A DNA stretch of 64,000 nucleotides from Bimastos eiseni (taxonomy: Eukaryota; Annelida; Clitellata; Crassiclitellata; Lumbricidae): positions 13,419,415-13,483,414 of the forward strand of contig OY365810.1 of the NCBI GenBank assembly GCA_959347315.1. The letters run 5' to 3'. Of this stretch, positions 15,101-29,239 are shown one piece after another. The position numbers and the translations under genes are program-made. The stretch's first letter is position 1. Each line of letters opens with the position of its first letter. The notes beneath the pieces were generated by a model. The model did not search any database and was not told the DNA's origin. It worked only from the letters and a program-made list of their open reading frames with translations.

Positions 15101-18100
15101 TAGCTGGGTACCTCTTTATAAACCACTTTATTATCCCTCTTTTGGTAATTACTTATCTACCTACTTTATTACTTGTTTATTTCCATCTTACCTGGCTGTT
15201 TTACTTGCTTATTAGCTGAACGCCTCTCTATTAACCACTTTATTAGCCTTCCTTTGGTAGTTACTTATTTAGGAAAGAAGAACATAAGAATAAACTTTGT
15301 TGTATACATTTCTAAAATAATTTTTTTTCACTCATAATAATGATTTATGAATTTTCTGGGTAAATAGAATGATTGGTTATTGAAGGATTTTGATGAAAAA
15401 GGGAATTTTTAGGCGAATGATCGAATTCATTTGTTTATTTTGTATGGACTGTATGTTTTCGAGTGCTATATGTGATGCTATTGATAAAGAATACAATTTT
15501 ATACGATGCTCTGGGTTTTATAGAGCAAAAGGAAGAATCTCAGAAGCAAAAGGAAGAAATGGAGTCAGCTGATCTGAAGAGTGCTGTATTGCCAAAAGTT
15601 ATTGGGTCAAACAACGAAGCCAGTCCAGTTGAAGAAGGTAGGTAGTCTTTCTTCTATGATGGAATTTATTGTGATATTTCATCTTATTGAATTTATTACT
15701 GAATTTAAGTTTCCTGCCTGTTCTACTGCGATTACTGTGAAGTGCTTTCATCGTATCTATGAGCTCTATTGTTTCACCGTTTATAGTCTTTCATCTTCTG
15801 GGAAGTCTATGATAAAGTCAGTGATGATCTGAATGATGATGGTTTTGATGGTGATGAGATAAGTAATGATGATGTTGATTGAGCTGAGCATGATAATGAA
15901 GGTGAGAATTAAGAAATCAGTCGAAATTTATATGGCACCGGTTAGATCTCTACCCAGTAGCGCTCAATGGAAAATATGGTTTCTTCTTGATAGTTTGTTT
16001 AAAACGTGGTATATATGAACCTGTATAATGTTATTTGGTCACATCTATATGAACCAAAGTGAGCTGATGAATTGGTTTTTTCATGGGCGGTAGTTGTCTG
16101 TTCTATTACTAATAACCATGCTCTATGTTGCTTCATGCACTGTGATTAATTACCAGCATCTGTTCCATAGCACGAGTCACCATAAAATTGAGTTGCCACA
16201 AAATGGATGACTTGTCAGAAGGGTGCAAGAGTTTGATTATAGAAATTTATTTTTTTATATTCTTCTTCTGAATTTTGTTAAATTTTACTTCTTTTTTGGA
16301 ATCAACCTTTACATAGAGTTGTAAGTATGATACAAATTGTTGGGTTTGTGTGCATGCATTGTGGAATGTGGACGTATTTAGATCATAGATATTAATTCTT
16401 TACAAATTACTGTACAGGACATTATATGCTACCGTATTCTGACAGGGCTTGACTGCTGCAGTGCTATGCTGAATGATCTCCATAAGTGCATATGGCTTCT
16501 TGTAAATATAGTCATACATGAGCAGAACAACCGTGTCTTGGGTTGTCTCACCAAACCCATATTGCTTTGATCATCATTCTCGCCATTTTCTTCCTGCATT
16601 TAAGTGTACAAAGGACATGGAGGGAAGTCATATGCCTCTCTAATGTAGGCCTATCTTTCACTGTAAATTAAAACTTCTTTCTTCCAGTCTGCTTGTTGTT
16701 CTTGAGCTCTACAGTTTTGTTGTGTGCGTCTGGTCTTTTTCATTTGTCGTCTTGTCCATATACTGTTGCTAATCTCAAAATAGCTAGAAAGTGCTGTAGT
16801 TAATAAATCAACTAATTGGAATTAATTGACAAAGAATATTTTTTTAAATGCTACAGTTAAGGTTGAAAAAGCAGATTCATTAGTGTTGCTTGTAAACCTG
16901 TGATGGCAGATTTCTGTGGTTTATTGCATTAGTTCAGATGAGAAAAACAGACATGGAGGTAACTGAGAAAATTACACAGTGAACTGTGACATTTCTGCTG
17001 GCAGATCACAACAGTAAATTGTCACTGTGTTTGAATTGGGAGCGATCTGCAGCCTTATTTCACGTCTGCCGTGAAAACATTGGGATTGTTTGTATTGAAA
17101 TATATCTTTAATGTGTTTCAAAATCTCTAGACCCCTAAGAAGTATTGCTCTAAACTAGTTTATTTGTCTCTTTAATCTAACTGGTTCCACTAAGAACAGT
17201 TCCTTTGAGCACTCACATATCTTGTATACAAATCAGTCCTTTTAATACTCTCATAGCATTTAACTCTAAAATATATTTGTCTACTTTAATTGAAATTTAA
17301 AAACTGTAGTATGATTAGATAAAATAGTTAGAACACATGATAAAAAGTTAGATGATAGTCGATTTGTATAAGTTCTGTGTGGCAGCTTGTTAGGTGCCAA
17401 TCTGTCCTGCTGCTCATTTTACCATTGCCCCCTAAGGGCTAGCAGGGTTGAACCCACGTTCTTCTGTTCTTTATACCTATGTATTACCATTCAACCATCA
17501 CCGTTTCACTGACGATATAGTCAGCAAATGCGGTTTATAAGGATCCTATGAAAAAAAACCACGTTTGTTTTTCAGCTCTATTTATATCCAGTTAAACATT
17601 GTGCAGGAAAAACCCTCTTAATAATGATTTCCAACGGTTTATTAAAGTTATTGATGCAAAATCATACTCCATTTGTCGCAATATTTACACCCGGCCATTT
17701 AAAACTACAGTTTGGCAATTAATGTTTTGTAGTGCATGAAGATATTGTATTTTGTGATTGTATTGGTTGGCTTCTTGTGTTTGTGTGTGTTTGTCTGTGC
17801 GTACATGTGTTTGTGTGTGTGTTTGTGTGTGGGTCACAGTGGGTGAGTCTATGTATGTCACTTATGTCTAGCTGACCTCAGAGGCTTGATTCAATTACTA
17901 GAATGCTTTCTATGTCAAGCCTTTCGTAAGAAGCTACAAGAGGTGACAAATTCATAGGTTTCTGACGAGTTACAGTTTTCAATTTTTCTGGAAAATGTTG
18001 GCAGGTATTTAAATGGAGCATATGAGAGGGTAATTCACTTCTTTTTGCTCAAATTGGTGACCAATCTATATAACTGGCAAGTCTGAAATTTGATCATGAT

Positions 18101-19194
18101 ATAAATCCATGTAATTTAATATAATTGACATAACTGTAGAAAGAAATTTGCTCTAAACTGAACTTAGTTGCAATACTTATCCAATCGTAGAAAGTCCTTT
18201 GAGACAGGACAAATCAGTGGAGACGTGGTAGTGATTTTTTCAAAGGGTAATCTAGGAATAGAAAGGTTCTGGGGCACATCCAATAATATGTTAAGTTTTC
18301 AACCAAGTAAAGTAATTAGAACAGTATTTAAAATCTTGTGGTGTGAGCGAACAGGTTAAAAATGTGCATGAATTGAGTTCACTGGGACTTTTGAGGTTAT
18401 CAGAAGGCAGGATTCTGACCTTTGAACTATTCATGACAGTCTTAGTTTTGAGACTGGAATCATCAGACAATATCTTGTACCAATATTGTAGGCACAAATT
18501 ATAAACTGTACATAAGTTTGTAACTGACTAACTAATTTTAACTAGCACTAGACAAAATTGATCCCTCACTTTACAGCAATGATGCACAGTTTAAGTAAGG
18601 ATTGACCCAACGCAGTACGTGTTGGGCTTAGATTGCCACTCGATTTGGCTTACTTAGTTGCAATTGTTCGGAAAGAAATTTGTTGGAATTGAAACCCAGG
18701 ATGTCATGGTGACAGATGAGTTTTTGTTTGTTTTAATTATTTCTGAATTTGTTTATAGCTCATGCCAAGGAAGAGGAAAAAGATAATCAAGTCAACTTGG
18801 TGAGATACTCCAAACTTTGTTGACGACTTTACAGTAGAGACCCATTTGCTTGCAGGGCTGTACCAAGGGAGGGGCCAGCGGGGCTGTGGCCCAGGGTGCA
18901 AATGTGGGAAGGGCACAAATTTCGGTAAGGCCCTGTTTGCGACTGATTTACATATGAATCTGCCTAATGTGAAGTTGCAACTCGGATCCTACCGATACTT
19001 GCTTAGCACACGAAATGATATTCGTTTATTTTTGAAATGATTCATGAAAGGTGGCAATGTGCTGTGTAGCATACAGTTAGAGGTAATAATAATAAAAATA
19101 TTTATTAAGTGGAGGAAAATAATTCTGTTAAAAAATGACTAGTATAATATATGTGATTTATATATATATATATATACATATATATTATAAGAGA

Positions 19195-19229
<35 letters not shown>

Positions 19230-19960
19230 TATAAGAGATGTGCCATGATGTGGTACAAACAATTGTTGTGTAGTGCTACATATTGCTTTTTAAGATAATA
19301 AGCAGAAGGACATTTGTGTAATGATAGTTATAGTAGTAAGAAGATTTATATAGCGTCGTAGCACGACCGAGGCATAATAAAGGCAGACAGAGAGGGCGCT
19401 ATACATGAGTTCAAAACTAATTGTTTAAAAAGGTAGGTCTTGAGGTTGTGATTTAAATGTCTCCAGATCTGTTCGATCACTATGCGGCCTCTTGTTTCAG
19501 ATTGCTTAGCATTAGTGTTACACAGTGGCCTATTGGTCAGAGCAGTCAGCATGTAAGAGCACAGACTAGATCCTCCTCATCCAAGGAGTTCCTTTGTAGG
19601 AACCTTGAGCAAGTCATTTGCACACAATTGTTCAGCAATATAATTTCATCTGCCATATGTGCAATTGTGCATGTGTGCACTTCTGAACTTTGTAAGAATG
19701 GTAATGTAATATTACAGCTGTAATGCATTGTATTGACTAATTTAATCTGTTATAATACTATGTAGGGAGAGAGTGCAGTGGAAGGTGCAGAAGAGAGTCC
19801 AATCGAAGGACCTCCAGAAGATTCTCTACAGGAAGTTCCTCGGGAAGGCCCTGAGGTTGCAGCACACCGTGATCTGATGAAGAAATATGATGCCAATTGG
19901 ACGAACATTGTGTCCATCATCACAGGCAACAGCGCTTTGGAACCATTTGGCGTTGAAATC

Positions 19961-19991
<31 letters not shown>

Positions 19992-22900
19992 GTGCTACTG
20001 CGAAGGCAGATGCTTCGGAAGAAGATGGAGAAGCCTTGGAGAGTGGACCTGTGGTTGAGAGAAGTGAAAATGAAATCTCAGATGAAATTTTCAAATACAT
20101 GGAAAGTGAGAGTCATCCGAAATGCACATGCTCTATTTAATTAGTATTTAATTAGTATTTAATTAGTATTTAATTAGTATTTAATTAGTATTTAATTAGT
20201 ATTTAATTAGTATTTAATTAGTATTTAATTAGTATTTAATTAGTATTTAATTAGTATTTAATTAGTATTTAATTAGTATTTAATTAGTATTTAATTAGTA
20301 TTTAATTAGTGTTGTTTATGGTGATAATTTTCCTAATATATAAATATACATATATAGATCCGATTCTTATTCAATCATATATATATATATATATATATTC
20401 ATAAATCATATATATTATATATATTATATATACATTCTGTTTACTTGTCTTGTAAATTGTGCCCTTTTATGAACCGGTCAGTATCAACTAATTCCTTAAA
20501 ATGGTACTGTTGGAAGTTTGAGATTGTAATGTAAACACGTAATTAATAGTTAATTGCATACATGTCACTGACTTGTAGACTATAGAATCTGTGTATCTTG
20601 TTATAAAATGTGGATGCTAGGTATATTAGATCAGGCATGGAACATATGGAACATATGGAGCATATGAACATACACTGAGTTTAAATAAACTTTAGGCTTT
20701 GTACATTACAATTCAATGTTGAGGGAATAACAAATAAATTAACTAATAAGTAAATAAATCTGTGGACATCATTTAAAAAATGCAGCTTGTCTGATGAATG
20801 TGTTGTAGAAATATTTGTGCACCAAGGGTGGGAGCGATCAGCCAACGATATCGATGAGGAGGAGGGAGGAGACATGACTGGTGAAGAGGAGGAGGAAGAA
20901 GAGGATCAAGAATCGGAAGAAGAATCGGTGAGTTTGATTGATTTATTGATTGATGGCTGATTGATGGGCAACACTGATTGATTGAAACCATTGATTGACT
21001 CCTGTTTAACAGTGGCAGCTTCACACCACCTAAGTACTGTCAATATCAGAACTTTGGCCAAACATTTTGCACAACATCTAGGCTTTAGTTGCCCTCCAAT
21101 CAGTCTCTCTCCATCTATGGCCAACATTAGTACCAACTTAAGTACCAGTAAGTACCAGTATGTACCCGTATGTACCAATAAGTACCAATACCAATAAGTA
21201 CCAGTGAGTACCAACATAAGTTGGGAATCTGATAAGGCACACAGTTGGGTTGCAGACAGAGCTAAAGGCTGTTTGAAGTCCTGGGGTTCATACCTACCTT
21301 CTGAAAGTTTCCATAGAGGCAAGTAAACAAGTATGCTATTTCCAATTTTTCTATATCCTTACAGCCTGAGATTGAATTTTGAACTAAGTGGGTGTGTGCT
21401 TCGTTTCTGAAATTGTGTCTGTGTTGCTCTACCTGATGATGTCCCTATCACCAGTGTTCCATTTGGCGAGCACTCCGAGTCATGTCGTGGTTTTATAACC
21501 GATGCGCCCTGACTTGCATAGTAAATTAGCCAGCCTTATATGACCTGAAAGCAAATGGCCACTGTTATGTAATGGAATTTTGGAAGTATGGACAATTCCA
21601 AATTAAATATTTACCAAATATTGGAATCTATAGCAAATTATGTGCTGAAAATAGTCGCATTGACCTAGAAATTTGCATGAGAACGTTAAAATTTTCAGAT
21701 CGTCACAGCATTCCATTTGCATGCCTTTGTTGTGGTGGAGAAATATACACTGTGTCCAGAAATAAAGGGGCCCTATTGATAATATGAAAATAAATAGTAA
21801 ATGGTCGTCGATTTTTAAAATTCCAAAACCGTTTTAATCTTGACATATTTGTCCACAAATTTTTTATTTATGAACATCCTGGTTAAAAAAATTATATCAT
21901 ACTGACATTTTTAAATTAGAAAGTTAATGCCTGGGATGAATTTGAAAAGATGGCCATTGATGTTTCTATTTGTCAATGGTGCACGCGTCTTGAAGCTTGT
22001 GTTGAGGCCATAGGCGAAGACTTTGAACACACCTTGTAGTCTAAAACTATTCAAATACACGAATAAATTTTGACTACATTTATGGCGGTTTATCAGCAAC
22101 ATTTTTAGAAAGTTCAAAATTATGTAGACATATTTTAGGGAGTCCTTAATACTTAAACTTTTGAAGAAAATTACGTAATTATGACGTCATTACTGGATGT
22201 CAGGAGCTATCATATTTTATGCACTCCTAGATAAATGTGTCAGGATAAAAATGGTTTTAAAATTTTAAAAATCAGCAAATATTTACTATTTATTTTCATA
22301 TAATCCTTAGGGGTCCCTTTATTTCCGGACACTGTGTATATTCCCGCTCAGTGCTTATAGTTAAGATAATATTATATATATATACATATGTACACGATAT
22401 ATATTTATAGGGATATTGTTGTTAAGATATGTAATATATTTATGTCTTACGATATATGTGAGGCAGAAACAGTGATTGTATGAGGCAGAAATAATGATTG
22501 AAGATGATTGAAGAGGTTGTGCAGTGAAATTGTTTTGTGGTATATTGAACTGTAAGAGAAGTTATTTGACTGATTATGTGAATCTCTTTCAAGCATTTTT
22601 TTTCTGTTGAAGGAGGATTTTGATCCAAGTCGAAGTATCAAGAAGCCACTTGGGGACACATCTTTCTACTGCCCGGTGTCTCTGAAAGAAAAGGGTGTGC
22701 TGTGGCCTGGTGACCCAGAATGTGGGGCCAAGTATCGGGAGAAGGTCTACTACCTGTCAGATGCTGACGCTAGAGATCGCTTTCTGACTGATCCAGCGCT
22801 TTACCTTCCAAAAGATAAACCATTCGTCGTCAGTTTGTTTCTTGTTTCTTTTGTTGTAGCAGTAGATTTATATAGCACAAGGTTTGGATCATTTAGATAA

Positions 22901-25900
22901 CGAGTAAAGGGAAAGAAGAAATTTGTTATCGTAGTAATATCTTCATTATTATTTCATACTGACAAGCTGCAGTATGATTACAAGTATGGTATGAACGAAT
23001 TATGACAAGTTATTCAGGAGTCGAATTTAACTGTCGGCAGAAGTGAACCTCCATCCTCTGCTCTGCATGCCATTACTCTATCTCCACATATATAAACATG
23101 TCGCTAGGTATATGTCATTTAAACTACACCACTGTTTGGACTTTGACAGTGCCAGTCCCAAGCATGGAGAAAGGAAGAGGGCAACACCAAATCATCTTCG
23201 ATATGGAATGGTGTCGTTACAAAAATCAACAACACACATCATGTCATATAGCGTTTTAAGTTTATTTGGCAATCCAAAGTTACATGAAATCTGTATAACA
23301 AACATAGGCACCAAAGACTCAATTATGGACGGAAGAGTCCCACAAGTTAGGGCCACGTAATAAATTAGGTATAGAGTAGTTGAGTCTAGAGGTCAAAAGA
23401 AGAGTAGAGTGGGTGAAAATGAGATAGGCAAACAAAGCTTAACTAATCTTAACTGACAAATATACTAACATTGAATGAGGAAGGGCAAATTATAAACTTA
23501 TTTATAAACTAGTGAAAATTATATGGTCTAGGTAGCTGACCACAACCAGCAAGTAAAGTAGTTGAAAGAGGTTATATTGCAGTAGTAGTAAAAATGAGTA
23601 TCACAATTCATCTGATATAATAAGTGCTGTCAGGAGAGTCGCTTGATAGATATCTTGATGTTTAGGTATACTAACGATACTATAAACTTTTAAAATATTA
23701 CAATTCATGGTAAAAAATATACTACAATATATTATATATTTTTAATTATACGTATATAATATGTATGTATATATACATGTATATGTATATATATGTGTAC
23801 CTATATAGCATGTTTATATGTTATATATATGTATATATATATATATAGCATGTTTATATGTATATACATGTAGCCAGTCTATGGCCCCCTAACAACTACT
23901 AAGACTTGTTTATTCTGTGTTTGTGTTGGTAGCCTCCGCCTCTGCGCATCCTGTTGCTTGGACCACGTGGAGCTGGAAAGACGACACACGGTCGCCATCT
24001 AGCTAAGAAGCTTGGCCTCTTCCACATTCAGTTCCGCGAGCGGCTGCAGGAATTGGTGATTGCTAAGACGAAGAAGAAGATTGTTCCAGAACGTGAAGAG
24101 GAAACGGAGGATCCGGTCCTAACAGACGAAGAGTAAATTCACGTTTCTCATCCACTTTCTCTGTCTGAAATGTTAATTGTGTAATTTTTTTTATTTATTC
24201 TGAAATTTGATGTCACCTTTCTTCAAAGCTTTTTTTTGCTCAGGAGTGCACATGCCTCGATGGTGCAATTGCAGTTGTACGGCAGAGCAATTGTGCACAA
24301 TGGACTTGCTCAAGGTCCCTACACTGAGACTCCCCGGACGAGACTCAAACTTGCTCACTCAGCGCACACTGAGCATTACGGGCCAACTGCTCTAACCAAT
24401 CAGCCACTCTGTAATGTAGTGTATAGCTAAGAAATTCTCAGCACATGTTGGGCAGACTGGCTTCTTATTCACCGGCTCTATGTAAATCAAGTTCCTCAAT
24501 ATCCACAGTGTTTCGTCTGTTTTGGTGCCAGGTTTGCTAATGGAAGCGATGAAGGAGACTGGGTGGTGGTGTGGTGGTTATAGGGTGGGGGTGGTGGTGG
24601 TTGTAAGGTGGTGTGGAGGAATAGAAACGGGGTAGGATAGCTTGAAGAGCTTGTTTGACAGTCGTGGGTGGACAATTGGCGGAGAGAGGGTAAGATAATC
24701 TTTCATTTGCTATATCGTCAACAACATTTCTCACAATACAGCCATTCAATTCAAAATTAGTCAGACATTCGACCATTCCTTGCATTTGATGCTTTCCATA
24801 CTGTTGCATATCTAGGCCTGATGAGGTCAGTCCTGCAATCAGCATTGTTGACGAATCCAAAGGGACGGCAATAGTCGAAGAAATCATTGTGGTAACTATT
24901 GAAGGTCAGAGCGCCCATTCCGTGACTTCAGCCACTCCGATTGCCACTACTACGCCCAATCCAGTTACACCTTCAGTTGCGGCTGTGAGTGATGCGGCTG
25001 AACAAGAGGTTTCATTGAAACATCTATTCTCATTTTATTTACTACCTTTACAGTGTACTTGTATCAGACATTTTTTTAGCTCCATTACTTGACTTCTGTG
25101 CAGTTTGGTAATGGCTCAGAAACTTCCCAGTCAAACTCTAAATGTCACAGATAAACTGGATTCTTCATATGTAACTGCTGCAGAAAGCTATCATGTTATG
25201 CTTAACCTTTTAACGACCAGTGTGTCCTAAAATGTATGGGGAAACATAAGCAGCTGGTCATTAAAGGGTTAAGGGTAGTAGAAATTCGCAGCCAAATAGT
25301 TCAAATTCACAGTTGCAATTTAAAAAAACGGCCAAAATCATGGAAAATTTGGGGCATATTATCACTGTATTGCTAAGATCCAACCAAAGAATAAAGCAAA
25401 TAAGAAAGAAATGGTGCTATATAAGTAGGCCTATGTCAATGTTTTCGTCCTACATCTAATCATGTTTGCATTTGTCTAGACAGAATCAATACAATTGTAT
25501 CAATTGCATAGATCGAAGCAGCAATGTGCTGTCACTGTGTAATGTCATACTAATACTAGTTATTTGTGAGACATGACTATACACTTTTTCACTCGACTCA
25601 TTTCCCTTGTTAAACCTAGCCTACCGGATTAACTGTTGCTCTTTAAATTAACACCAAACCTATGGCCTAAATTATTTAATGACTGACAGGACTAGGGTGC
25701 ATAAATTCTTCAGTTCAAGTCCTGTAGACTTGTTGCATAGTTTGGATCATGGGACTGTCTCAGTGGACACTATCACCGCTTTTATGAGGAAGCTTGGAAG
25801 GATGCTTTACATATTTTTCATATATTCTCTGTTAAATGGGTTACCATTGTGTGATCTAATCCTTCCTGCTACTTATATATTATTTGAGAAAGTGGTTAAT

Positions 25901-28900
25901 TTCTGATATACTTGTGTATTCTATGTCTTTGGTTGGAGGCAGTCAGTATAATGTTTGGTTATGGTTATGCTGTTTCAGGTGATGGATGAGGTGCCAGTGA
26001 TGCAGCTGACTGATGAGGAGGAATCAATTGTCTCCTACCTGAGAGATGATGAACCCCTTCCAGCCGACATCCTTCTGAAGCTCCTCGAGGATTGGTTTCA
26101 TCAAGAACCATTCAAGTAAGACTTCGCTTCAATCATCCGAATCTTTGTACACTCTCAAACAAATGTATACAAACGAATTGCATGCATAGAACTTCTTATC
26201 ACAAGACATCAAGTATACACACAATATCTGTATACACTTGAGGTCAAAGGCCACAAATGCAGCAGTAAGGACCGGGTCGCCTTCCAAGCGTTTTCGCTCT
26301 GTGGAAATCTCTCAGGCTTGCCAAACAGCTCTGCACTGGAACAGCTTTGTGCCACTTATGAGACCACATCCTGGTAGATGACTTGCTCCATCACTGTGGT
26401 CCTGATAGATGACAAGTTATAAGGCACAAATGGTGTCACCTTTTGAAATGGTGTTACCTTTTGAAGTAGTGTCACCTTTTGAAGTTGTGTTACCTTTTGA
26501 AGTGATATAGCCTTTTCAAGTAATTACTCTGCAAGCTTGACTGTGTGGAGCCAACATTTATATCCCATCTAGAGCCCACTGTGTGAGATACCGTCAGATT
26601 GTAGGATAAGACAGAGGCAGTAATTGTGACACCAGACAGTTTATGTGTGTGAGTTTTCCATCTCAGTAGTCTCTGCCCTTGGTTTTGTTAAGATGTACAA
26701 TAACATACATGCAGCTGTTTTGATATGAATAACTATCAATGTTTAACTTGCGTGTGTGCAGGTCAACTGGGTTCATCCTGGATGGTTTTCCGAGTACAGC
26801 GGACGAGGTCACCGTCCTTGGAGAGCACGGCCTCTATCCCGACGCAGCCGTCGTCCTCAACATCGAGGACACGGATGTCCTCGCGCGATTGCTGCCTCCA
26901 AAGATGGATAGGTGGCGCCAGCGCAGGGAACGGAGGCACGCTCATAGGCAGCAAGTGAAAAACAGGAAGAAGGAGAAAAGGGAACGGGAGATGAAGTTAC
27001 GCAAGGAGGAACTGATGAAGGAAGCGGAGGCCAGGAGACAGGAACGACTGGTTTGTTGATTCAGGTTCTCGGCTAATACACCCTGCTCTTTACAGCCTGG
27101 TCTTTGCACCCTGCTCTTTGCACCCTGCTCTTTACGCTCTGCTCTTTGCACCCTGCTCTTTACGCCCTGCTCTTTGCACTCTGCTCTATGCACCCTGCTC
27201 TTTATACACTGGTCTTTACACCCTACTCTTTGCATCCTGCTCTTTAAACCCTGCTCTTTACACCCTGCTCTTTACACCCTGCTCTTTACACCCTGCTCTT
27301 TGCACACAGCTCTTTAAATCCTGCTGTTTGCACCCTGCTCTTTACGCTCTGCTCTTTGCACTCTGCTCTTTGCACCCTGCTCTTTATACACTGGTCTTTA
27401 CATCCTACTCTTTGCACCCTGCTCTTTAAACCCTGCTCTTTGCACACTGCTCTTTACACCCTGCTCTTTACAGCCTGTTCTTTACACCCTGGTCGTTACA
27501 CCCTGCTCTTTAAACCCTGCTATTTGCACCCTACTCTTTACACCCTGCTCTTTACACCCTGCTCTTTACACCCTGCTCTTTGCATACAGCTCTTTAAATC
27601 CTGCTGTTTGCACCCTGCTCTTTACACCCTGTTCTTTACACCCTAGTCGTTACACCCTGCTCTTTACACCCTGCTCTTTACAGGCTGTTCTTTACACCCT
27701 AGTCGTTACACCCTGTTCTTTACATCCTGCTCTTTACACCCTGTTCTTAATACACCTTGGTCGCTACAGCCTGCTCTTTGCACCCTGCTCTTTGCATCCT
27801 GACTGTGCATTGTGAAACTTTTCAACAGATTATTATCTTCAACTTGCACAAAGCTAAACAAGGATCTTACAGTGAATACAACAAAGGCTACCAGGTCACT
27901 AGAGAAATGTTAATGATCACGTGATTCAAATATTGCAGCTAGGCCCTTTTACATCTGTCAATCTGTTGCATCAAAACAACAAACGCCAGCCACTGAAGCC
28001 AACTGACTGTCTCACCTTTATCTCGACCTGGAACCAATGTTGACCATAATTGCCTATCGATTTTGTTTTGACTAAGCATCTGTGATAAGCTAGATGCCAA
28101 GACTAGATGTTTGTAGAAACATGGAGATTGATGTTATAAACAGATTTTAAGTTTTTCAACAGCCTCCATGTAAGTTGAATTCTGGTGTTTTAGGCCGAGA
28201 GGCAGAGGGAGGAAGGAGATGCTACCGATGAGGATGAGGAGGAGCCAGAAGACGATGACATTGATGCAAAGATTGCGGAGGAATTTGAGGCGAGTACTGA
28301 GATGATCGTCTTAAAATTCTGTCTTCTTAATATCCTAGACTATTCAATTTATATGACTTTGGTCATCTTAAATCCAAAGTCTTGAAAATGTTTAATTCAT
28401 TGAGGGATCAAGGGTCAAAGGGCAGTAGGTGAGCACCACCCTACATTCAAGCACAACATGGGAACTTTTTTTCTTTACCCGCTGTATTTTTATGGTAAGC
28501 ATGTTATACAAGACATAATGGACTGTTAATCTGTATATGTATGTACTGTGTGATTGGAGGCATTCTCATTAAGGAAGGTACTCATTTACTTATATGATAA
28601 ATACAGGTAGAATTAAAAATCTCGTTAGTAGATTCATGTGAATTTTGAAACTTGGCATCAACATAGCGTTGAGTCCAAGTTGTTGTTGAACAGTTTTAAA
28701 ATGTGGTCAATTTTTAGACAGAGAAAACGTTAGATTGGATCTTTGTAATATCATTGAAATAATGTGGTAGTGGGGCCTAGTCGCATTATGAGCAATGGTT
28801 GTCATTATTTCAAACATGTTGCAACATAGTTATGAAGTAACATTATAATATACAGAACTATTTCATGTGATATGTATTTGCATATTTTATAGTTGATTCG

Positions 28901-29183
28901 AAACTAACACAACCCTAATGATTACAAGTAATGGTATCTACAGATAATTACAAGTTATTACAGTAGTCAAACTTAGCTGTATGACAGCCATGCAAGGCGC
29001 CCATCTACCATACTGCTCATTTTACTAATGCCACCTACCGAGTGAGAGGCTGAGTGGACTTTTGGGAGGTTAGTGGGAATCGATCCTGCATCCATACTGA
29101 TCTCATGCTCTTTGCTCCTGAATGATAGCATTCACCTAAACCACTCCCCATGTGTTATTTATTCATCATCATCATTATCATCG

Positions 29184-29239
<56 letters not shown>

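Noticed and set aside
22829..22900. AK9 exon 20 running on to 22,900
   Set aside because: The extra residues (VSLFLVSFVVAVDLYSTRFG) do not fit the family and phase to exon 21 requires the donor at 22,829.
27118..27646. Open frames repeating 'LHPALYTLLFTPCS'
   Set aside because: Translation of the 15-bp minisatellite; no coding context.
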